Of a DNA stretch of 34,829 nt, positions 8,573 to 16,630 are shown piece after piece (positions within the stretch are counted from its first letter, which is position 1; every line of letters begins with the position of its first letter). Under the pieces are notes generated by a model. It saw nothing but the letters and a program-made list of their open reading frames with translations, was not told the DNA's origin and searched no databases. The DNA is from an uncultured Altererythrobacter sp. GTDB lineage: Bacteria; Pseudomonadota; Alphaproteobacteria; Sphingomonadales; Sphingomonadaceae. The translations under genes were made by a program, and so were the position numbers. Where the stretch lies: the NCBI GenBank assembly GCA_913056125.1, contig CAJXNC010000018.1:1-34829 (forward strand), given 5' to 3'.

Positions 8573-8941
8573 ATGAGCCGGATTTTTGCCGCCTTTGCCG
8601 CCCTGAGCCTGATTGCGGGATCGCTTTCCGCCGCGCCTGCGCTCGCCCAGAGCCGTGGTGGTCTGCCCAGTGCTTCGGGGCCCAACATCCCGACACGCGG
8701 CCCCATGGCGCGCGGTGATCAGGCCATGGCTCGCGAGCAGATGCAGGCCGGGCGCAACATGCCCATCCGCGACATCGAGCGGCGCCTTGTGCCGCAATAC
8801 CAGCGGCGCGGATATGAATACCTCACCTTTGAATATGATGGCGAAAGCGAGATCTACCGCTTCAAGTTCATCCGCGATGGTCGCGTGATTTTTGTCGATG
8901 CAGATCCGCGCACCGGCCGCGTGGTCAACGAACAAGAGTAA
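8573..8941 (+). CDS. PepSY-domain periplasmic protein
   Basis: The protein is 122 residues. An N-terminal signal peptide of about 24 residues (IFAAFAALSLIAGSLSAAPALA then Q) is followed by a low-complexity Gly/Met/Arg linker. The C-terminal PepSY-like domain reads IRDIERRLVPQYQRRGYEYL, FEYDGESEIYRFKFIRDGR and FVDADPRTGRVVNEQE. The closing VDxxTGRVV pattern is the usual PepSY signature. PepSY proteins are often periplasmic and often encoded beside two-component systems, as here: the response regulator starts 83 nt downstream on the same strand. It could modulate the kinase's periplasmic sensor or a protease, or be a target of the system. Which of these holds is not shown by the sequence. Confidence 0.86.
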   Translation: MSRIFAAFAALSLIAGSLSAAPALAQSRGGLPSASGPNIPTRGPMARGDQAMAREQMQAGRNMPIRDIERRLVPQYQRRGYEYLTFEYDGESEIYRFKFIRDGRVIFVDADPRTGRVVNEQE

Positions 8942-9024
8942 TCCGGTGGGGAAACCCTCCGCTTGGTTGACGCGTTGTTACCAAGAGACCACTTTGCATA
9001 CCGGCATTTAGCAGGGGAATTAGG

Positions 9025-9702
9025 ATGCGCATCCTGATCGTTGAGGATGAACCGACTCTCGGCCAGCAGCTCAAGAACACGCTTGAGCAGAACGGCTATG
9101 CGGTGGACCTGTCCACCGATGGTGAGGACGGTCACTTCCTCGGCAGTACCGAAGATTACGACGCGGCTATCCTCGATCTCGGCCTGCCCGAAATCGACGG
9201 CCTCACCGTGCTCGGCATGTGGCGCAAGGAAAAGCGCAATTTCCCTGTCTTGGTGCTGACCGCGCGCGACAGCTGGTCGGACAAGGTGGCGGGTCTCGAT
9301 GCCGGCGCGGACGATTACCTGGCCAAGCCGTTCCAGACCGAAGAGCTGATCGCACGTCTGCGCGCGCTGATTCGCCGAGCATCGGGCAATGCCTCTTCGG
9401 AACTGACGGCCGGCGATGTGCGGCTTGATACACGTTCGGGCCGCGTTACCCGCGCAGGTGAGCCGGTCAAGCTGACCGCACAGGAATACAAGCTGCTGTC
9501 CTACCTCATGCATCACAAGGGCAAGGTGGTCAGCCGCACCGAACTGATCGAACATATTTATGATCAGGATTTCGACCGCGATTCGAATACGATCGAGGTC
9601 TTCGTCACCCGCATTCGCAAGAAGTTGGGTGCAAATGTGATAACAACGATACGTGGCCTCGGTTACAGCCTCGACGACCCCGACGACAGCCCGCGCGAAT
9701 AG
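9025..9702 (+). CDS. OmpR/PhoP-family response regulator
   Basis: The protein is 225 residues. The receiver domain (1-~115) carries the acidic pair in VEDEP, the phospho-acceptor Asp at about residue 51 in LDLGLPEIDG, the switch region VLTARD and the conserved Lys in LAKPF at about 101. The C-terminal winged-helix effector domain (130-220) contains LTAQEYKLLSYLMHHKGKVVSR and the recognition helix region DSNTIEVFVTRIRKKLG, then TIRGLGYSL. It is a DNA-binding transcription factor that responds to phosphorylation by the kinase encoded immediately downstream. GGGGAATTAGG precedes the ATG. Overall pattern is closest to PhoP/QseB-type regulators; the regulon is unknown. Confidence 0.96.
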   Translation: MRILIVEDEPTLGQQLKNTLEQNGYAVDLSTDGEDGHFLGSTEDYDAAILDLGLPEIDGLTVLGMWRKEKRNFPVLVLTARDSWSDKVAGLDAGADDYLAKPFQTEELIARLRALIRRASGNASSELTAGDVRLDTRSGRVTRAGEPVKLTAQEYKLLSYLMHHKGKVVSRTELIEHIYDQDFDRDSNTIEVFVTRIRKKLGANVITTIRGLGYSLDDPDDSPRE

Positions 9703-9766
9703 TGCGGACGGTTCGGTAGCGGGCGAAATCCCCGCCGCGCCTTCCGCTGCCGGGCGGGGCTCGGCC

Positions 9767-11143
9767 ATGGACGAAGCGCAGATCGCCAGCGGTGCGGCGC
9801 CGCCGCATACGGGTAGCCTGCAAAGGCGCATGCTGATCATCGCCGCCGGCTGGATATTCATCCTGCTTGCGCTTGGCGGCTTTGCTCTCAACCGCGCGAT
9901 GACCAATTTGATCGAGAATCAGTTCGACGATCAGCTGGCCATCTCCCTCAATGCGATGGTCGCTTCGGCCGAGATCGATCCCTTCGGAGAGGTTTATTTC
10001 AACCGCATCCTTGGCGACCAGCGCTTCCTCGAACCCAATTCGGGCTATTACTGGCAAATTTCGGGCGGGGATTTCGCACCCTATCTTTCCCGCTCGCTGT
10101 GGGACCAGCCGATCGAGATTCAGACCCAGGACAGGGTCGTACAGCCGATTTTCTATGACGGTCGGACGATGACGGGCGAAGTGGTGCGGATCGCCCAGCG
10201 CACGGCGAGTATTCCCGGGAGCGACGTCGACTGGCAATTCGTCGTTGCCGGATCGATTGCCGATCGCGATGCGCAAATTGCCAATATTCGCGGCATCCTC
10301 GTCATATCATTTGCTGCACTCGGCATCGGCCTGTTCCTCATGGCCATGGCCCAGACCTGGTACGGTCTCGGCCCCCTCAGGCGCATCCGTCAGGCAATCG
10401 CCCGCATCCGCACCACCGGCACCAACCGCGTGACCGATCCGCTGCCACTTGAGGTGCAGCCGATGGTGGAGGAGCTGAACGCGCTGCTTGCCCATTCGGA
10501 CAAGCAGGCGGAAGAGGCACGCACCCATGCCGGCAATCTCGCCCATGCGCTGAAGACGCCGCTGACCGTACTGACCAATGCCGCCACTGCCCGCTCTCCC
10601 GATCTAAACGAGACTGTGATGCGCGAGGCTGCACTGATGCGTCGCCAGGTCGATCACCATCTGGCCCGGGCACGTGCGGTGGGCCGCCGCGCCATCGGAC
10701 TTGCCCGGACCAATGTCATGAGCTGCGCCGAGGCGGTCGAGCGTGCGGTCTCGCGCCTTCATCCCGATGTGCGGTTCGATATTGCGGGATCAAGAGAAGT
10801 CGAAGTTGCGATCGAGCGCCAGGACCTCGAGGAAGTGCTCGGGAACCTGATCGAAAATGCTGCAAAATATGGCGGCGGCAGCGTGTTCGTCACCGTCGAT
10901 GCGGTACCCGATGACGAGATGTGTACGATTTGGGTCGAGGATGACGGGCTGGGCATTGCCGAGGAAGATCGTGACGACTTGTTTGCCCGAGGTGCGCGGC
11001 TGGATACCGAAAAGCCGGGGACCGGGCTGGGCCTGGCCATCGTTCGCGATGTTGCGGAAATCTATGGTGGAAATGTCGAGCTCAATGAAAGCGAAGACTT
11101 GGGTGGGCTGTTGGTCGAATTGAGATTGCCGCGCGCCGCATAG
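9767..11143 (+). CDS. Two-component sensor histidine kinase, PhoQ-like architecture
   Basis: The protein is about 458 residues from the ATG at 9767, which follows GGGCGGGG. An upstream in-frame GTG at 9653 would overlap the regulator gene by 50 nt and is less likely. A membrane helix at about 22-42 and another at about 172-195 flank a periplasmic sensor of about 130 residues beginning NLIENQFDDQLAISL. A HAMP-like linker leads to the dimerisation helix with the phospho-acceptor His at about 260 in NLAHALKTPLTV. The ATPase domain shows N-box NLIENAAKYGG, G1 EDDGLGI and G2 GTGLGLAIV. It should phosphorylate the adjacent regulator. The ligand is unknown. Confidence 0.94.
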   Translation: MDEAQIASGAAPPHTGSLQRRMLIIAAGWIFILLALGGFALNRAMTNLIENQFDDQLAISLNAMVASAEIDPFGEVYFNRILGDQRFLEPNSGYYWQISGGDFAPYLSRSLWDQPIEIQTQDRVVQPIFYDGRTMTGEVVRIAQRTASIPGSDVDWQFVVAGSIADRDAQIANIRGILVISFAALGIGLFLMAMAQTWYGLGPLRRIRQAIARIRTTGTNRVTDPLPLEVQPMVEELNALLAHSDKQAEEARTHAGNLAHALKTPLTVLTNAATARSPDLNETVMREAALMRRQVDHHLARARAVGRRAIGLARTNVMSCAEAVERAVSRLHPDVRFDIAGSREVEVAIERQDLEEVLGNLIENAAKYGGGSVFVTVDAVPDDEMCTIWVEDDGLGIAEEDRDDLFARGARLDTEKPGTGLGLAIVRDVAEIYGGNVELNESEDLGGLLVELRLPRAA

Positions 11144-11154
11144 CCGGAACACCC

Positions 11155-11180
11155 CTTCCTCGGCCGCAAGGTCGAGGAAG
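11155..11180 (+). repeat. Hairpin between the histidine kinase and the CPBP protease gene
   Basis: CTTCCTCG (11155-11162) pairs perfectly with CGAGGAAG (11173-11180) around a 10-nt loop. The stem could extend to CCC with GGG at 11183-11186 across a 2-nt bulge. No T-run follows, so a rho-independent terminator is not supported. The extended form would include the GGGGAA ribosome binding site of the next gene. Confidence 0.5.
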
Positions 11181-11194
11181 CAGGGGAACCCAAC

Positions 11195-12010
11195 GTGAAT
11201 TCCGAAACGAATGAAGACCACGCCGGCGCAGCGCTGCGTGCCGTGATATACCTCACGACAGTCATTGCCGTGACCGCCATGTGGATTGCGGTAGTCAGCC
11301 CGCTCGACGTCGATCGCATCTGGATGCGGCTCAGCTGGACCTTGCCTTCGCTGGTCGCGATTGTCTTCCTGATCGGCGACACCAGTGCTGCGCGACAGCG
11401 CTTCCTGGCCACTTTGGCGATCAGGCCGCGCACGCTTGTGTGGCTGGCGTTTGCCGCAGTCACCTATTCGGTGCTGGTCACGCTGGCCTCATGGTTCAGC
11501 GGGCTGTTGTTCCATCCCGAATTTGAACTCGCGCTCAATCCAATCGAACCGGGGGCGGTCCTGCTAATCGTGCTGTGGTCATTGGGAGAGGAACTTGGCT
11601 GGCGCGGCTATGCCTTGCCCACGCTCGCGCGCAAGATTGGCTGGAATTGGGCGAGCCTGGTAGTCGGTGTGGCCTGGTGGGCCTGGCATACGCCTGGCTG
11701 GCTGGTCGGTTTCGGCGCGCCGGGAGACGTGTCCTATCTTGTCTTCGGAGCTTGGGTCGTTTCGGCGAGCTTTGTCTTTACAGCGTTCTTCCGGCTGTCT
11801 GGCGGGAGCGCGCTGGTCGCGGTTCTGCTCCATGCCGGGGCCAATACCGCGTTCCAGATAGTCCCGATCATGCCCGGCTCGACCGGCGGACCGGAAGCCT
11901 TCAACCTGCTGACCGGGCTCAATGTGGTCGTCGCATTAGCCGGAATGGCCGTTACCCACTTCGCGCCTTCTTGTGATGGCGAATCACCTCGTCGATCACG
12001 AAACGGATGA
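11195..12010 (+). CDS. CPBP-family intramembrane metalloprotease (Abi/CAAX-like)
   Basis: This 271-residue protein is mostly hydrophobic, with about seven to eight membrane segments. The CPBP catalytic motifs are present: EELGWRGYALPTL with Glu132-Glu133 and the Arg of EExxxR, a middle WWAWHTPGWLVGFGAP with a conserved His, and HAGAN with His213 and Asn217 (HxxxN). The family includes Rce1-like CAAX proteases and bacterial immunity or maturation proteases; the substrate cannot be predicted. The GTG start at 11195 follows CAGGGGAA. The last 59 nt overlap the 3' end of the convergent chorismate mutase gene, so the C-terminal tail (FAPSCDGESPRRSRNG) is a non-membrane extension encoded antisense to it. 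Confidence 0.9.
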   Translation: MNSETNEDHAGAALRAVIYLTTVIAVTAMWIAVVSPLDVDRIWMRLSWTLPSLVAIVFLIGDTSAARQRFLATLAIRPRTLVWLAFAAVTYSVLVTLASWFSGLLFHPEFELALNPIEPGAVLLIVLWSLGEELGWRGYALPTLARKIGWNWASLVVGVAWWAWHTPGWLVGFGAPGDVSYLVFGAWVVSASFVFTAFFRLSGGSALVAVLLHAGANTAFQIVPIMPGSTGGPEAFNLLTGLNVVVALAGMAVTHFAPSCDGESPRRSRNG

Positions 12011-12296
12011 ACTTCTCGCTGAATTCGGGATCGAGATCGGCCTCCTCGGCCAGCTTTCGCAAGCGCTGGACCTGCCTCTTCTCGCGCCCCGGATCGGCCG
12101 GCGGCATGGCGGTTTTCGCCTTGTATTGCCCCACGGCCTGCGTGATCCGGAACCGTTCTGCCAGCATGTGAATCAACGCCGCATCGATATTGTCGATGCT
12201 CTTGCGATAGGCGTTGAGGACAGGGTCGTTCATCGGGTCCGGCATTGTGTTTTCTGCTGGCTGGTCGGGTTGCGGTAGGGGGAAGCGCGTTGCCAT
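11952..12296 (-). CDS. Chorismate mutase, AroQ (type II) class
   Basis: The protein is up to 114 residues and all helical, with the AroQ fold: AYRKSIDNIDAALIHMLAERFRITQAVGQYKAK, then DPGREKRQVQRLRKLAEEADLDPEFSEKFIRFVIDEVIRHHKK. The conserved Arg of YRKSID, the Arg/Lys of the ERF and YKAK segments and the Glu near EKRQ match the active site that converts chorismate to prephenate for Phe and Tyr synthesis. The start at 12296 is preceded by AGGCAGGA. In-frame ATGs at 12245 and 12233 would remove the low-complexity first 17-21 residues and are realistic alternatives. It overlaps the CPBP gene tail to tail by 59 nt and is divergent from the polyprenyl synthase. Confidence 0.92.
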   Translation of the reverse strand: MATRFPLPQPDQPAENTMPDPMNDPVLNAYRKSIDNIDAALIHMLAERFRITQAVGQYKAKTAMPPADPGREKRQVQRLRKLAEEADLDPEFSEKFIRFVIDEVIRHHKKARSG

Positions 12297-12361
12297 GCGT
12301 CCTGCCTAGCAGCAATTGCGCGCTTGCCAACACCCGCATGCTCCCCCATTGGGGCGGGGTC

Positions 12362-13384
12362 ATGACTTCGAATGTCGTTCCCCTGAAGCGAGACGGACAA
12401 TCCGGGCCTCCCAGCCTGGCCCCGATCCTGTCGCTGACGGCCACCGCGATGAACTCGGTCAACCAGGTCATCCTCGACCGGATGCAGAGTGAAATCCCGC
12501 TTATTCCGGCACTTGCGGGACACCTGATTTCAGGCGGCGGCAAGCGCATGCGGCCCATGCTGACGCTCGCCGGGGCCGAAGTGGTCGGTTACCAGGGCAC
12601 GCGGCACCACAAGCTCGCCGCAGCCGTCGAATTCATCCATACCGCCACACTGCTGCATGATGATGTGGTCGACGGGTCGGAAACGCGGCGCGGCAAGGAA
12701 GCTGCCAATATCGTTTACGGCAACCCGGCCACCGTGCTGGTGGGCGATTTCCTGTTCAGCCGCGCGTTCGAGCTGATGGTGGAAGATGGCAGCCTGAAGG
12801 TGCTCAAGATCCTGTCCAGCGCCAGTGCCATTATCGCGCAGGGCGAGGTCGACCAGCTGGTCAGCCAGCGCAAGATCGAGACCTCCGAAGAGCGTTATCT
12901 CCACATTATAGGCGCCAAGACCGCTGCGCTGTTTGCTGCTGCCAGCCGCATCGCTGCAGTGGTCGCCGAACGCGACGAGGCGGAGGAACGTGCGCTCGAC
13001 GATTACGGGCGCAATCTCGGCATTGCCTTCCAGCTGGTCGACGATGCCATCGACTATGATTCCGACGCTGCCGAAATGGGCAAGGATCGCGGCGACGATT
13101 TCCGCGAAGGCAAGATGACGCTGCCGGTGATCCTCGCCTTTGCCCGCGGGAACGAGGAAGAGCGGCAGTTCTGGAAGGATGCCATTGCCGGCTTCGCCAA
13201 TGAGGACGAGGATCTCGCGCATGCGGTTGACCTGATCCGCAAGCATAATGCGGTGGCCGATACGCGCGAACGCGCCCGCCATTTTGCCCAGCGCGCCTGC
13301 GATGCGTTGTCCATCTTCCCCGACAGCAAGGCCCGCTCCGCCATGTGCGAAGCAGCGCAATTCGCCGTTAGCCGGGGTTACTGA
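12362..13384 (+). CDS. ispB: Polyprenyl diphosphate synthase (octaprenyl/decaprenyl type)
   Basis: This 340-residue trans-prenyltransferase elongates allylic diphosphates with isopentenyl diphosphate to give the ubiquinone side chain. The first aspartate-rich motif is LLHDDVVDGSETRRG at about 98-112, and the second is FQLVDDAIDYDSD at about 221-233. Other family hallmarks are SGGGKRMRPML and GEVDQLVSQRKI. The ATG at 12362 follows GGGGCGGGG, so the in-frame region upstream, which overlaps the chorismate mutase start, is not counted. Chain length (C40 or C50) cannot be decided by eye; sphingomonads usually make ubiquinone-10, which would favour a decaprenyl enzyme. It is cytosolic. hrpB begins 28 nt downstream. 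Confidence 0.93.
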   Translation: MTSNVVPLKRDGQSGPPSLAPILSLTATAMNSVNQVILDRMQSEIPLIPALAGHLISGGGKRMRPMLTLAGAEVVGYQGTRHHKLAAAVEFIHTATLLHDDVVDGSETRRGKEAANIVYGNPATVLVGDFLFSRAFELMVEDGSLKVLKILSSASAIIAQGEVDQLVSQRKIETSEERYLHIIGAKTAALFAAASRIAAVVAERDEAEERALDDYGRNLGIAFQLVDDAIDYDSDAAEMGKDRGDDFREGKMTLPVILAFARGNEEERQFWKDAIAGFANEDEDLAHAVDLIRKHNAVADTRERARHFAQRACDALSIFPDSKARSAMCEAAQFAVSRGY

Positions 13385-13412
13385 TCCGGTCCGATTGCAT
13401 TAGGCCGTTCCT

Positions 13413-15839
13413 GTGCCTGTCGATCTTCCCATTCATGCTGTCCTTCCCGAGCTGCTCGGGGCCTTGCACCAGCGGAATTCCGCCGTGCTGGTCGCGCCGC
13501 CCGGTGCGGGCAAGACCACGGCGGTTGCTCCTGCTCTACTGGCTGAGGAATGGTGCACCGGGCAGGTAATCCTGCTGTCTCCGCGCCGTGTGGCCGCGCG
13601 CGCCGCTGCCGAGCGCATCGCCGAACTGATGGGAGAGAAAGTTGGCGAGCGGGTCGGTTATCTCACCCGCATGGACAGCAAGAGCAGCAAGGCGACGCGG
13701 ATTCTCGTGGTCACAGAGGCGATTTTCGTCAGCCGCATTCTTGGTGACCAGGAATTGGAGGGCATTTCCGCTGTACTGTTCGACGAAGCGCATGAGCGGC
13801 ACCTCGACTCTGATCTCGGGCTGGCCTTGGCGCTCGAAAGTCAGGCGGTACTGCGAGAAGATCTGCGGATTTGCGTGATGTCGGCGACCATCGACGGCGC
13901 GCGGTTTGCGAGCCTGCTGGGCAAGGGCGCGCCGGTGATCGAGAGCGAGGGCAAGGCCTATCCGCTACGGATCGAATGGCTCGGCTCCTCACCCGAAAAG
14001 CGGATCGAAGACGCCATGACGTCAGCTGTGCTGCAGGCCTGGCGCGAAGAGGAGGGCGATGTGCTCGCCTTCCTGCCGGGTGTTGGCGAGATCGAACGGA
14101 CAAGGGAGCGGCTGGAGGATCGGCTCAAGCACGTTCCGGTGCTCCCGCTGCACGGCCAGGTCCAGCCGCACGCTCAGCGCGCCGCCATACGTCGCGATCC
14201 CGAAGGCCGTCGGCGCATCGTGCTGGCCACCAGCATTGCCGAGACCTCGATCACGCTCGAAGGCGTTTCCGTGGTGGTCGATAGCGGATTGTCGCGCAGG
14301 GCCGAGTTCGATGTCGCGGCGGGCGTGACGCATCTCGTCACCGTGCGCGCCAGCCAGGCATCGGCGGCGCAAAGGGCAGGGCGTGCCGCGCGTACCGGAC
14401 CCGGCGTTGCCTATCGCCTGTGGGAAGAGGGCGGCCATGCGGGCCGAGAGAAATTCGATCCGCCCGAAATGCTGACCACCGACCTAGCTCCGCTGACGCT
14501 CGCACTGGCGCAATGGGGTGTCGAAGATCCGGCGAGCCTGCCCTGGCTCGACGCGCCTTCGGCACCTTCGCTGTCCGCCGCGCGAGAGAGGTTACAGGCG
14601 CTGGGTGCCCTCGACGAAGAGGGGCGGATCACCGAGTCAGGACGCAAGATTGCATCCTTGCCCATGTCGCCATGGCAGGCGGCGATGGTGCTGTTCGGTG
14701 CTCAGCATGGAGCCGCGAAACAGGCTGCGCGGCTGGCGCTCTTACTGCAGGAACGCGGTCTTGGCGGGCGCGGGGAGGACATGCTCCAGCGGCTGCAACG
14801 CTGGAATGCCGATCGGTCCGGCAGGGCCGATGCGGCGCGCAAGCTGGCCGATGGCTGGGCGAAGCGGGCGGAGAAGCTGGCCAATGCGGTGACCGCGAGC
14901 GATCCTCCGCCCGGTATCCTCCTCGCCCATGCGCACCCCGATAATCTTGCACGCCGCCGCGATGCCTCGGGCGAAAGCTGGCTGTCTGCTGGCGGGCGCG
15001 GCTATGCACTCGATCCCTCCTCGCCGCTGGCCAGCGCCGAGTGGCTCGCCATCGGCGATGCGCAGGGCAGGGCCAGCGGAGCGCGCATCACCGCGGCAAT
15101 CCCCCTCGATACTGCCGAGGTCGAGCAATGGTTGGGCGAGCGTATCGAGCGCCGTCACACCGCCCGCTGGAACGAGGCCGAGGGCCGGGTGGAGGCGCGG
15201 CTGGAGCGCAGGCTCGGCGCGATCACGCTCAAGAGCGGTCCCGATCCCGACCCCGACCCACAGGCACTTGCCGAAATCCTCACACAGAAGGCTTCGGAGC
15301 AATTGGAAGAATTACTCCCGGCAGACCTGCTGGCTCGCGCCCGATTTGCCGGATTGGAGGCACTTGGGCACGAGCGGCTGGTGGAGGAAGCCGAGCAGTG
15401 GCTGGCACCGCTGCTGGTTGGCCGCCGCGATCTCGAACTGGCACGCGGCCCGCTGGTCGAAGCACTCCTCAACCGTCTGTCATGGGAGGAGCGCCAGCAG
15501 CTCGACCGGTTGGCTCCGCGCGAGTTTGCCAGTCCGGCAGATACCAGCCATGCGATCGATTATGCGGGCGATGATGCGCCCAGCGTCGAAGTCCGCGTGC
15601 AGGCCGTTTTTGGCCTGGAGAGCCATCCGATGATCGGCAATACGCCGCTCTTGCTCAAGCTGACCGACCCGGGCGGCAAGCCGATGCAGGCGACACGCGA
15701 CCTGCCCGGATTCTGGCGGGGTAGTTGGGATGATGTGAAAAAGGCAGGCAAGGGCCGCTATCCCAAGCATCGCTGGCCCGACGAGCCATGGGCGGAAAAG
15801 CCCAGCCTCAAGACGAAAAACGCGTTCAACCGCTCTTGA
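13413..15839 (+). CDS. hrpB: ATP-dependent helicase HrpB (DEAH/DExH family)
   Basis: The protein is 808 residues, normal for HrpB. Helicase motif I is APPGAGKTT near residues 28-36, motif II is FDEAHERHLDSD near 122, motif III is MSATI, and motifs V and VI are TSIAETSITLEGV and QRAGRAAR. The C-terminal part has helicase-associated (HA2) sequence and the HrpB-specific C-terminal domain ending in FWRGSWDDVKKAGKGRYPKHRWPDEPW, which is diagnostic. The cellular substrate is not well established for bacteria in general. The start is GTG at 13413, 28 nt after ispB; the sequence upstream has no strong ribosome binding site, so a slightly different start is possible. Confidence 0.96.
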   Translation: MPVDLPIHAVLPELLGALHQRNSAVLVAPPGAGKTTAVAPALLAEEWCTGQVILLSPRRVAARAAAERIAELMGEKVGERVGYLTRMDSKSSKATRILVVTEAIFVSRILGDQELEGISAVLFDEAHERHLDSDLGLALALESQAVLREDLRICVMSATIDGARFASLLGKGAPVIESEGKAYPLRIEWLGSSPEKRIEDAMTSAVLQAWREEEGDVLAFLPGVGEIERTRERLEDRLKHVPVLPLHGQVQPHAQRAAIRRDPEGRRRIVLATSIAETSITLEGVSVVVDSGLSRRAEFDVAAGVTHLVTVRASQASAAQRAGRAARTGPGVAYRLWEEGGHAGREKFDPPEMLTTDLAPLTLALAQWGVEDPASLPWLDAPSAPSLSAARERLQALGALDEEGRITESGRKIASLPMSPWQAAMVLFGAQHGAAKQAARLALLLQERGLGGRGEDMLQRLQRWNADRSGRADAARKLADGWAKRAEKLANAVTASDPPPGILLAHAHPDNLARRRDASGESWLSAGGRGYALDPSSPLASAEWLAIGDAQGRASGARITAAIPLDTAEVEQWLGERIERRHTARWNEAEGRVEARLERRLGAITLKSGPDPDPDPQALAEILTQKASEQLEELLPADLLARARFAGLEALGHERLVEEAEQWLAPLLVGRRDLELARGPLVEALLNRLSWEERQQLDRLAPREFASPADTSHAIDYAGDDAPSVEVRVQAVFGLESHPMIGNTPLLLKLTDPGGKPMQATRDLPGFWRGSWDDVKKAGKGRYPKHRWPDEPWAEKPSLKTKNAFNRS

Positions 15840-15871
15840 TTTTGGCAGCGTTTGGAGGGAAAGGCTCACCT

Positions 15872-16150
15872 ATGCAGGCACGCATCTACAAACGTCCGAA
15901 GAATGCCATGCAGTCCGGCAAGGCGCTGGTCGAGCAGTGGATCCTCGATTTCGCTCCGGCCGAGGCGAAAAAGCCCGACCCGCTGATGGGCTGGGCCGGC
16001 AGCGGCGATACGCAGCAGCAGGTGCAGCTCAAGTTCGAGAGTTGCGAGGCCGCGCAGGCCTATGCCGAGAAATACGGCATCGAGGCGCGGGTCCACAGCG
16101 TCCCGCCCAAGACACTCAAGCTGCAGGCTTACGCCGACAATTTCAGGTAA
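15872..16150 (+). CDS. NDUFS4-like complex I accessory subunit (ETC complex I subunit)
   Basis: The protein is 92 residues. MQARIYKRPKNAMQSGKA opens it and WILDFAPAEAKKPDPLMGWAGSGDTQQQVQLKF is the core hallmark of the ETC_C1_NDUFS4 family. AQAYAEKYGIEARV and a basic AYADNFR tail end it. Known: NDUFS4 (AQDQ, 18 kDa) is an accessory subunit of mitochondrial complex I, shared with alphaproteobacteria as a marker of mitochondrial ancestry. It should bind the peripheral arm of NADH:quinone oxidoreductase. The ATG at 15872 follows TTTGGAGGGA. No nuo genes are in the window. It is 32 nt after hrpB and converges on the small lipoprotein gene with a 13-nt gap. Confidence 0.94.
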   Translation: MQARIYKRPKNAMQSGKALVEQWILDFAPAEAKKPDPLMGWAGSGDTQQQVQLKFESCEAAQAYAEKYGIEARVHSVPPKTLKLQAYADNFR

Positions 16151-16163
16151 TCGGTGACGCGCC

Positions 16164-16457
16164 TTACTGGCGCAACTGCAATTGTCCTGCCTCGAAGGCG
16201 GTCCGGCAATCGGTTGCATCGTGGCGGATATCCGCGTCCAGCAAGGGCGTGGCGGTCATACCCGGACCTTCAAAGCGCGGATCGTCGCACTCGTCATCGT
16301 TTGACCAGTCGCCATTGTCATCGCCCCAATCGACCATGTTTGCGAGCTGCGGATTGCCCGGATTGGTCAGTTCTTCCGCTGTCATCGGTGCCTCGCCGCA
16401 GCCGACCAGACCAAGACTCGCCATTACTGGCAGAGCGTAGAAAATTCTCTTTCGCAT
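16164..16457 (-). CDS. Small lipoprotein of unknown function
   Basis: The protein is 97 residues starting MRKRIFYALPVMASLGLVGCGEAPM, a lipoprotein signal peptide with lipobox LVGC and predicted lipidation at Cys20. The mature part is short and acidic, with LANMVDWGDDNGDWSNDDECDDPRFEG and two further cysteines that could form a disulfide (ECDD and TDCRTAF). No domain is recognised. The ATG at 16457 is preceded by GGGAGGC; an upstream in-frame ATG at 16529 would extend into the ffs promoter region and place a non-signal sequence before the signal peptide. The gene lies divergent from ffs, so the 82 nt between 16457 and 16539 should hold both promoters. Confidence 0.82.
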   Translation of the reverse strand: MRKRIFYALPVMASLGLVGCGEAPMTAEELTNPGNPQLANMVDWGDDNGDWSNDDECDDPRFEGPGMTATPLLDADIRHDATDCRTAFEAGQLQLRQ

Positions 16458-16538
16458 TTCTTGCCTCCCAACCACTTGCACAACCTGCATTGCCAGAGCC
16501 GGGTTGCAAAGCAGTGAAGATCGCACCATATGGCCCGC

Positions 16539-16630
16539 GGGAGTCGGGTGGACGTTCGCGTTTGCTCACCGGGTCAGGTCCGGAAGGAAGCAGCCCAGGT
16601 AAATGGCAGCGGGTCGCTCGGCTCCTTTTT
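16539..16630 (+). ncRNA. ffs: Signal recognition particle RNA (bacterial 4.5S type) with U-tract
   Basis: The SRP RNA apical signature TCCGGAAGGAAGCAGCC lies at 16579-16595. It contains the GGAA tetraloop and the symmetric internal loop that bind the M domain of Ffh. The ends pair: GGAGTCG at 16540-16546 with CGGCTCC at 16619-16625 (one G-U), followed by TTTTT at 16626-16630. That gives an RNA of about 90 nt, the expected length for the small bacterial form. It guides Ffh/FtsY-dependent membrane protein targeting. It lies on the same strand as dnaX, a neighbour seen in several bacteria. Exact ends are inferred from the pairing. Confidence 0.93.

Noticed and set aside
9653-9766. Upstream GTG start of the histidine kinase
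   Set aside because: It would overlap the response regulator by 50 nt and add a low-complexity leader. The ATG at 9767 has a clear ribosome binding site.
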